Source of the DNA: Nautilus pompilius
Taxonomy: Eukaryota; Mollusca; Cephalopoda; Nautilida; Nautilidae
Assembly: GCA_018389105.1 (NCBI GenBank)
Contig: JACATO010001028.1
Span: 434,001 to 498,000 of the forward strand
Length of the DNA stretch: 64,000 nt
Direction of reading: 5' to 3'
Part shown: piece by piece, positions 58,901 through 64,000 of the stretch
Layout of the letters: every line of letters begins with the position of its first letter
How positions within the stretch are numbered: the first letter of the stretch is position 1
Position numbers and translations under genes: made by a program
Notes under the pieces: model-generated
Database searches by the model: none
The model's input: only the letters and a program-made list of their open reading frames with translations
What the model was told of the DNA's origin: nothing

Positions 58901-61900
58901 TAGGGCCTCCAAGATTTTCTTTTTGCAGGAAAATAATTTGTAAAATTTATCAAAATTAATATAAGTGCAGCTAAGTTAAATCAATAAATAAGGAAATCTT
59001 CAATGTTATAATGTATATCTCAGATTCAGTTTAGGTGAATTTACCTCGACATCGACAATCCTGCACAGGTGTTAACTCCTTAGTGCAGAGTCATGGGCAT
59101 GTATCTCTCCACCAATCCCTGAACAGGCAGGCTACTGGCTAGATTAGATTGTTGACAATTGTATTCTTGTTCACTTCTGCCTTCAGGGACCTGGTAGTCA
59201 AGATTTGCATAATAATGATAAGGTTTGTGGTTTGTTCATTCCATTCTTTGTTATCCAACTAAAATTTTTATACAATTTTAATTTCTGTCTAAGGTTCATG
59301 CTCAAAACCTTTTATCAGGTGCACCACAAACATTACTTATAGATTTTATAAAGTCTATGTTCTCAATTGAGTAATTTTACTTTTGTTTTTTCTCACCATA
59401 GTATTTACCTGATTGCTTCAAATATTCAAAGTCGCATTATCTCAAACATGTTGGGCTCTTTGTAAATCTTTGATGACTTCTTAATCACTATATTATACCA
59501 TTTTATTTTTTTATAGAGTAGTTTGGTATTAAGAACATTTTCAGAAATACAGAATGTGGAAACTTCTGTAACTGTAGTAATCTTGTTTAATTCTAGTTAT
59601 AAAAGTAACAACTAGCTGGAGGCTATCATGCTTTAAAATAGTTTTTTTGTACTTGTTATTAAAGAGTCAGTCAGGTATGTTGGTTTCTTATCTATCTATT
59701 GGTCTGCCTGTAGGCAGGTCATTGACTTTGTCATTCAACTTTCCCTATTTTCTGCTCTTCTTTTCATCTCCACATATGTTCTTTTTTAAAATATTAGCCT
59801 AAAACAATTAGAATGTGTGTGTGTCGCAAATAGAATTTTGAAAAAATTACTGTTAGAAACAGTTTCGTAATGCAATTTGAATAAACTGAAATTTTGGAAT
59901 CATTTTTATTTCAGTTAAAATAATTTTTTAAACTCTTTTTACAGGGTGAAATGAGAGTGAGTTTAGCAAAATATGTGGCATTTTCTGAAACTGAACTTGA
60001 TGAAGATGGTAAGAGAACATCAATATTAAAATGAGACTCTTTCTCAAATGGCTGCTCTCCTTCCTTTTGTAAAGTATATATATATATAGTCTATGCATAT
60101 AGTTTTCTATTACTGGTTTTATCTATTCAGATTATGAAATAATATTAATGGAACCGACTGCTGTGGATTGTGTGGTTAGGTGATTCTGGACACAGCACAC
60201 GTGGTGTTGGTTGATTGCTCGGTTACTCTCTCTGTCATCTTTTGTAATCTTCACACCAGGCTCTCCAGCCGGCTTTGTTTTGTTTTTTCTTGAATCTAAT
60301 TATTTTAACAAATGGAAAATGATTCTTAGTTCTATTTACATGTGAAATTTCATTTGAGGTAAACTAGGTTCATTTGTAGCTGCTGATATTTTATCCAGTG
60401 TTTTATATTTAATGGGAAAATGTCCATATTTGCTAACTTAATAAAGTAGATTTAAGTTATTGCAGTTGTGGAGATCTTTTAAGAAATGTAGAGTTGGTCT
60501 TAGTTATTCCCACTCCCTCTGTTCAAGTCAGTGGACTGATGGGTTTTTTGTTGTGTTTTTTTTTTAATGCGATTCTAGAAGTATCAAGCGGTAACCAGGG
60601 GACTCCTTTGCAGCCACACAGAAACAGTCCAGACTGCAAGATGCGGAAACAGAGGTCCCTAAAATTCCCACAAGCAAATTCTAAAAACAATTCAGCTGAA
60701 TCAAATGTCTCTACAAAACAAACAACTCACAAGGTTTCATTTAAGGAGAAAAACCTGTCTATGGATATTGTAAGAATTATATTCACGTATATAATTTTTA
60801 AAACATTTAAACTATTGAATGATGAAAACAAAACCTTTAGAGTAATTTAAAAATGTTGGCAAGGTTAGCAAGAAAAGAAAATTGCTTTTTCAGTGCCAGT
60901 TTTCTAAAAATTAAGGATGAAATCAATTTATTCTGCTAATTGGGAAAGATGTTCACCCTTATCTTTTAGATTATGCTCAAGTTAAAAAAAATTTTCTTAT
61001 TAGTTATTCATATTTAAACTTGATAAAAGTAACCTAACTGATGATTTTTTGTTTTTTTTATTAATGTAATTGTATGCTTTTTGTTGACAGCGCATACATA
61101 TTTTTTTGTGAATTTAACAAATTATAGTTTTATAACAATGAATCAAAGTATACTTTTGAGTTTCTACCATAAATACACGATAATTCAAATTAAATTAAAT
61201 ATTCATTTAACATGATAAAAAATTGTTTTTACTTTATTACTCCCAAATAAACATTTTTGTAAATAAACTTAATAAGTAACATTTTAAGATTAAATGCAGG
61301 CAGTATCTCTTTTGTACCTCAAGATCTAGTAAATAATATTATCTATAAAAAAGATGAGATATAAAATTCTGATTATTTTGCAAGCTATATTAAGATACAA
61401 TTTTTGCAAAGTTTTGACCCAGATAATTCTTCTTTTCTTACAGATCCTTTCTTTTTGATTGTTGTTCAGCACACATTCTATGCGCATTATAATTGTACAT
61501 GTTATTTAGCATGCACTGTATATTGCACATTTTGCAGTACTTGTGTACTTTGTTATTTAGGAAGAGAGTTCTGTGAAGGAAGAGCAATATATTCCATCTT
61601 TTTTGTCCAATGATGAATCACCAAATAGACTTACATCTGATACTTCTGAGAAAAAAATAGGTAAGTGTACATCATAGTAACATTATAAATTCTAAAATTA
61701 ACAAAAGAAAAAATGGATTAAGTTTACATACCCTAAATTGCAATACTAAGAATTAGTTTTTAATATAGGCTTTAAATATCATAATTTGCCTTAGATTTAC
61801 TATTTTCATACTTGCCAACTTTCCAAAATTTTCATGGGGGAAACTTTGGCAATCCAAGTCACAAAGCGCTCGAAAATGTAAATGAAGAACAAAGAAAACG

Positions 61901-62701
61901 TAAACACTCATGATTCTCTAAATTTCCATATGGTTACAATTGTCAAATGCAATCAGTCATGCTCTCACTCATGTCCAAGTGTTAATTCTTTATTGTAGGT
62001 AACACAGGCTGACTTTGCTGTTTTCAAAGTTGTCCTACTTGGTTTGTAGGCATGCCAGTCCTCTGTTCTATTGCATTTACATGTCAACAATGCATTCAGG
62101 GTTGAATTGTCAAGAAGAGACCTGCGACGCAACTTGGAGTGTCTGCCATGAGAGACAAGCCTGCGGATTGGCGGGTGGCTATAGGGTCAAATGGTGGACA
62201 ACGGAGCGATGGGTTTGCTGATTTCTGATTGGTCAAAATATGAAACTCGCAAAATGTTAACTATGGGTGACGAAAAATCTGGTTGTGTTCACATTTTATA
62301 GGGAGGGTTCTTAAAAATAGGGAGAAATGAGTCTTTACAAAAAAGTGGGAGGGCGGGAGATTGATTAAAAATCGGGAGACTCCTGCCAAGATCTGGAGAG
62401 TTGGAAAGTATGTATTTTAACCTTTCTTTTTTTTCATTTTATATCATTTAATATATTATGTCTATTATTTTGTATGGTAATTGTTGAAATTTCAAATTTT
62501 AGTTCATTCCTTAAAATAAAAAAAAATACATTTTTCAGTGCATATTAAATGTATGTTGATAAATATGAGATTTCATGTTTGACTACTGAAGAAGAAATGC
62601 TGGCTTTCAATTTATCTACGAAGTAATGTTAAATGGTGCAAACTGTCTAATAACGGACTTCTTCTATTATTGTCATTTTATTTTAGGAAGAGAAGACAAT
62701 G
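51565..62701 (+). CDS. ANKRD26: ankyrin-repeat protein, ANKRD26/POTE type, 5' part of a gene that runs off the window
   Basis: Exons 51565-51776, 53067-53181, 54714-54887, 55150-55256, 56109-56203, 57557-57748, 58573-58685, 59187-59222, 59945-60008, 60579-60769 and 61561-61660 join in phase to about 466 codons; 62687-62701 may be a further micro-exon. A basic N-terminus and a YRDVREKELSKLHRAA cap are followed by five ankyrin repeats and a sixth partial one (residues 71 to about 255), each with TPLHxA or TPLMxA starts. A Ser/acidic linker follows, including GGYDSWGDDTD, which resembles the DDSW region of ANKRD26. In that family a long coiled coil comes next; it is not in the window. Human ANKRD26 sits at centriole distal appendages and recruits PIDD1. 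The exact paralogue is uncertain, since ANKRD18, 30, 36, CCDC144 and POTE share this layout. Confidence 0.8.
52497..52979 (+). repeat. (CT)n microsatellite with CTCCAT interruptions
   Basis: About 480 bp of CT repeats broken by CCAT and CC at irregular intervals, in intron 1 of the ankyrin gene, ending 88 bp before exon 2. The long frames of Ser-Leu-Ser or Arg-Glu repeats that it opens on both strands are not genes. A related CT tract occurs in the CRE minisatellite. Confidence 0.97.
53067..53181 (+). CDS. ANKRD26: ankyrin gene exon 2, repeat 1
   Basis: Reads RTPLHLACAKGHSAIVQELL, then WNAKTSIGDKEAKTPLMK, residues 71-109. This is one complete ankyrin repeat and the start of the next. Acceptor TTATAG, donor GTATAT. 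Missed by open-frame listing because it is short. Confidence 0.88.
53182..54713 (+). other. ankyrin gene intron 2
   Basis: AT-rich intron with no transposon or RNA gene recognised. Confidence 0.75.
54714..54887 (+). CDS. ANKRD26: ankyrin gene exon 3, repeats 2 and 3
   Basis: Residues 110-167: AVECGHRKCVSILLNHEVEM, then GNTCLHLATQHHHADIAEEL and LRAGSNPNLKNM. Acceptor AATTCAG, donor GTGAAT, phase 0 at both ends. Confidence 0.9.
55150..55256 (+). CDS. ANKRD26: ankyrin gene exon 4, repeat 4
   Basis: Reads EFFTPLHIAVFERQLPIADL, then VLQNGADYNCIDNLQ, residues 168-202, and leaves two bases of an arginine codon. Acceptor TATATTCAG, donor GTAAGA. Confidence 0.9.
55257..56108 (+). other. ankyrin gene intron 4
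   Basis: AT-rich intron; nothing else seen. Confidence 0.75.
56109..56203 (+). CDS. ANKRD26: ankyrin gene exon 5, repeat 5
   Basis: Reads TPLMHACERGDETMVALLLQ, then YGADMQVKDVK, after the split arginine. Acceptor TATTTTAG, donor GTAAAT; leaves one base of a glycine codon. Confidence 0.9.
56204..57556 (+). other. ankyrin gene intron 5
   Basis: AT-rich intron. The part at about 56640-57010 is less AT-rich and looks like an old interspersed repeat, but I cannot name it and see no matching ends. Confidence 0.6.
57557..57748 (+). CDS. ANKRD26: ankyrin gene exon 6, partial repeat 6 and linker
   Basis: Reads WTASDYALLKGNENCCSFLE, the half repeat that caps the domain, then a QQQLRASGTSHLSGSQPSTA linker rich in Ser, Thr, Pro and Ala. 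Acceptor TTTGCAG, donor GTAACT. The overlapping +1 frame that looks open here is a shadow. Confidence 0.87.
57749..58572 (+). other. ankyrin gene intron 6
   Basis: AT-rich intron; nothing recognised. Confidence 0.75.
58573..58685 (+). CDS. ANKRD26: ankyrin gene exon 7, acidic linker
   Basis: Reads DDSGEDTGTGSLPGSKGGYD, then SWGDDTDVSLTIDDKRPK, residues 299-336. Acceptor TATTTCAG, donor GTGAGT. The acidic DSWGDDTD stretch resembles the DDSWPTSDDE segment after the ankyrin repeats of ANKRD26. Confidence 0.83.
58686..59944 (+). other. ankyrin gene introns 7 and 8
   Basis: Contains the candidate micro-exon at 59187-59222. CAGGGGCTTGTTCAGCTCG near 58857, with GTAGGGCC repeated twice soon after, resembles the left edge of a hAT-type element; no right end was found. 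Confidence 0.55.
59187..59222 (+). CDS. ANKRD26: ankyrin gene exon 8, 36-nt micro-exon (candidate)
   Basis: Twelve codons, GPGSQDLHNNDK, lie between a good acceptor (TCTGCCTTCAG) and a fair donor (AAG then GTTTGT). Both ends are phase 0, so it can be skipped without breaking the frame. It is accepted on splice signals and phase alone, with no domain support. Confidence 0.45.
59945..60008 (+). CDS. ANKRD26: ankyrin gene exon 9
   Basis: Reads GEMRVSLAKYVAFSETELDE, then D and a split glycine. Acceptor TTTTTACAG, donor GTAAGA. Phase fits exon 7 or exon 8 upstream. Confidence 0.75.
60579..60769 (+). CDS. ANKRD26: ankyrin gene exon 10
   Basis: Residues 370-433, polar and basic, including QGTPLQPHRNSPDCKMRKQR and KVSFKEKNLSMDI. 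Acceptor GATTCTAG, donor GTAAGA. Low complexity and likely disordered. Confidence 0.78.
61561..61660 (+). CDS. ANKRD26: ankyrin gene exon 11
   Basis: Reads EESSVKEEQYIPSFLSNDES, then PNRLTSDTSEKKI and a split glycine. Acceptor TTATTTAG, donor GTAAGT. The exon is polar linker. Confidence 0.75.
61807..62412. mobile_element. 606-bp inverted-repeat DNA element (MITE-like) with 6-bp TSD
   Basis: The left end is CATACTTGCCAACTTTCC and the right end, on the minus strand, is CATACTTTCCAACTCTCC, differing at two positions. Flanks are TATTTT at 61801-61806 and TATTTT at 62413-62418, a perfect 6-bp duplication. The right part contains several GGGAGA/CGGGAG motifs. The short frame at 62015-62221 is not a transposase. 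It lies in the intron after exon 11 of the ankyrin gene. I do not assign a superfamily. Confidence 0.83.
62687..62701 (+). CDS. ANKRD26: ankyrin gene possible exon 12 (15-nt micro-exon or alternative 3' end)
   Basis: Acceptor CATTTTATTTTAG fits the phase left by exon 11. A donor GTAAAG 15 bases later would make a five-codon micro-exon (REDN plus split G). If the donor is not used, the frame runs on to a TGA at 62768-62770 with a hydrophobic tail VEFFSPPALLCFYEEFLDFF, giving a short protein that lacks the coiled coil. Confidence 0.35.
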
Positions 62702-62770
62702 GTAAAGTGGAATTTTTTTCACCACCTGCTTTGCTTTGTTTCTATGAAGAGTTTCTTGATTTTTTTGCCT

Positions 62771-64000
62771 GAAAAAGATTAGCTGCATCTATAAATATGC
62801 AATTTAAGCTCTTGATAGTCTGGATCACGAGCCGTGACACAGGCTGGACTATACTGCCTGCTTCTCAATTGTTGACCTTGTTTATCTCTTACCAAATAGC
62901 AAATAGAAAAACCAAGACAACTTTGATGGGTCTGGAGTCAGTCGTGAATAAAACTGAGTTGGTTTGTCATAAAAACGAAAAGTTAAGAATATGTGCAAAA
63001 TACATTTTGTCTGTGTTAAGCATGTGTGTATATATATGGATTGTGTTTAAAGATGCTTATTTTTTCTGTTAATAGTTATTGAGTGTATAATAATTATGCT
63101 TGTCTTTATCTAATCTTCTAAAATATATAAGTCTGTATATAAGCTGGTATTTCCGTAAAGTTTTTATTTAATATGGAGGATTTATGCTTATTATTTAATA
63201 CTGTTAGAAGTGTTGCAGTAATTGCCAAGACCATATTAATATTTACAAAAAGTACAGTACAGTTTAAATAATATTAAAATGTTAGCCTTTTTGAAGTGGT
63301 TATTTTCTTTTATTTTTTGAAAACTTATTTAAAATGCTCTGAATTTTCTTAAGACATTGGAACATTGAATACAAAAAAAAAAGAGAAGTAGAAATAACTT
63401 GTGCATAGAAACTCTAGTGTAATATAACATAGATTGTCAGTAAGGATAATTGCTTGGTTCTGTTTATTATTTTTGAAGGTTGTTCGGTACTTGAAAACTA
63501 CACAAAATGAGAGTAATAACTGAATTACTTGCAATAGGTAATTGAACTTAGATGTTTGCATTTTTAGGATTTATTACTATTTGTGATTTTGATGATTGGT
63601 AATCAGAGATGAGTATATAAGAAAACAAATAAATATTTTAACATCAATATTTCATAGACTACAATTATGTTTTAGCTTTTTAAAAAGTGGATGTAGATAG
63701 ATTTGTGGTATCAGAAGCCACATAAGTGCCATACAGCATGCCATCTTGTGCAGCTGAGATTGTTTTATGTGGTGGTCCTGACAGGAGAGCTTATGGGCTT
63801 CATCCAAATATGTTTAATAAGTACTGGATGTTTAAATTTACAGAGATTCTCCTTGAAATGGATGATTTAGATATAGTTAAAGTCGTATTGTAATAGTAGA
63901 ACTATTTTCTATGGTGTTTATGTCCACCCTATAAACAACAACAAACATCCATCTTTATTCTTGGTAACTGAACATATCAGTGCTTGTTATGCTGCAGCAT
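62771..64000 (+). other. right edge, presumed ankyrin gene intron
   Basis: AT-rich sequence. An exon-like start at 63844, after TTTAAATTTACAG, reads EILLEMDDLDI in the phase left by exon 11 or 12, but its donor is poor, so it is not called. Nothing else was recognised. Confidence 0.5.

Noticed and set aside
58857-58920. CAGGGGCTTG...GTAGGGCC, similar to a hAT-type left end
   Set aside because: No matching right end within 1 kb.
63844-63876. Possible further ankyrin gene exon EILLEMDDLDI
   Set aside because: The acceptor and phase fit, but the donor is poor and the segment is very short.

Overview
The window is nuclear DNA from an animal with long introns and AT-rich spacers. Two spliced genes can be read, both on the + strand, inside a landscape of decayed DNA transposons, tRNA-derived SINEs and simple repeats. 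The mix of ZBED5-like hAT, Tigger, Tc1 and SETMAR-like mariner relics, with a SINE carrying a widespread invertebrate core motif, fits an invertebrate bilaterian. A mollusc such as a cephalopod is plausible, but the species cannot be fixed from the sequence.

Layout. 1-3030: a Tc1-like relic and empty AT-rich DNA. 3031-4525: thirteen copies of a 115-bp satellite with a five-unit higher-order repeat. 4526-4802: a GC-rich promoter with YY1- and CTCF-type motifs. 4803-26704: a complete seven-exon gene for a CDYL-type protein (chromodomain, lysine-rich hinge, crotonase-like domain; 541 codons, every exon joining in phase). Its introns hold hAT and Tigger relics, a degraded SINE and, just after exon 1, a cluster of long G runs. 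26705-38100: the 3' UTR, then AT-rich spacer with a nearly intact-ended mariner and a second hAT-type relic. 38100-50200: a long CpG-rich, GC-richer block with no convincing coding sequence but with a 211-bp hAT MITE, a full SINE, an E-box palindrome, hairpins, many YY1-like and full CRE motifs, CTCF-like sites and a minisatellite built from CRE half and full sites. 51565 to beyond the right edge: an ankyrin-repeat gene of the ANKRD26/POTE type, of which eleven exons are read in phase and one or two more are uncertain; its coiled-coil C-terminus should lie beyond 64000. One of its introns holds a 606-bp inverted-repeat element with a 6-bp target-site duplication.

How the parts relate. The first gene should make a nuclear reader of methylated histone H3 and co-repressor. 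The second should make a protein of the ANKRD26 family, whose human founder works at centriole distal appendages. Nothing ties the two genes functionally. The CpG-rich block between them, bounded on the right by the second gene's promoter, is the best candidate for an undescribed regulatory or non-coding transcription unit.
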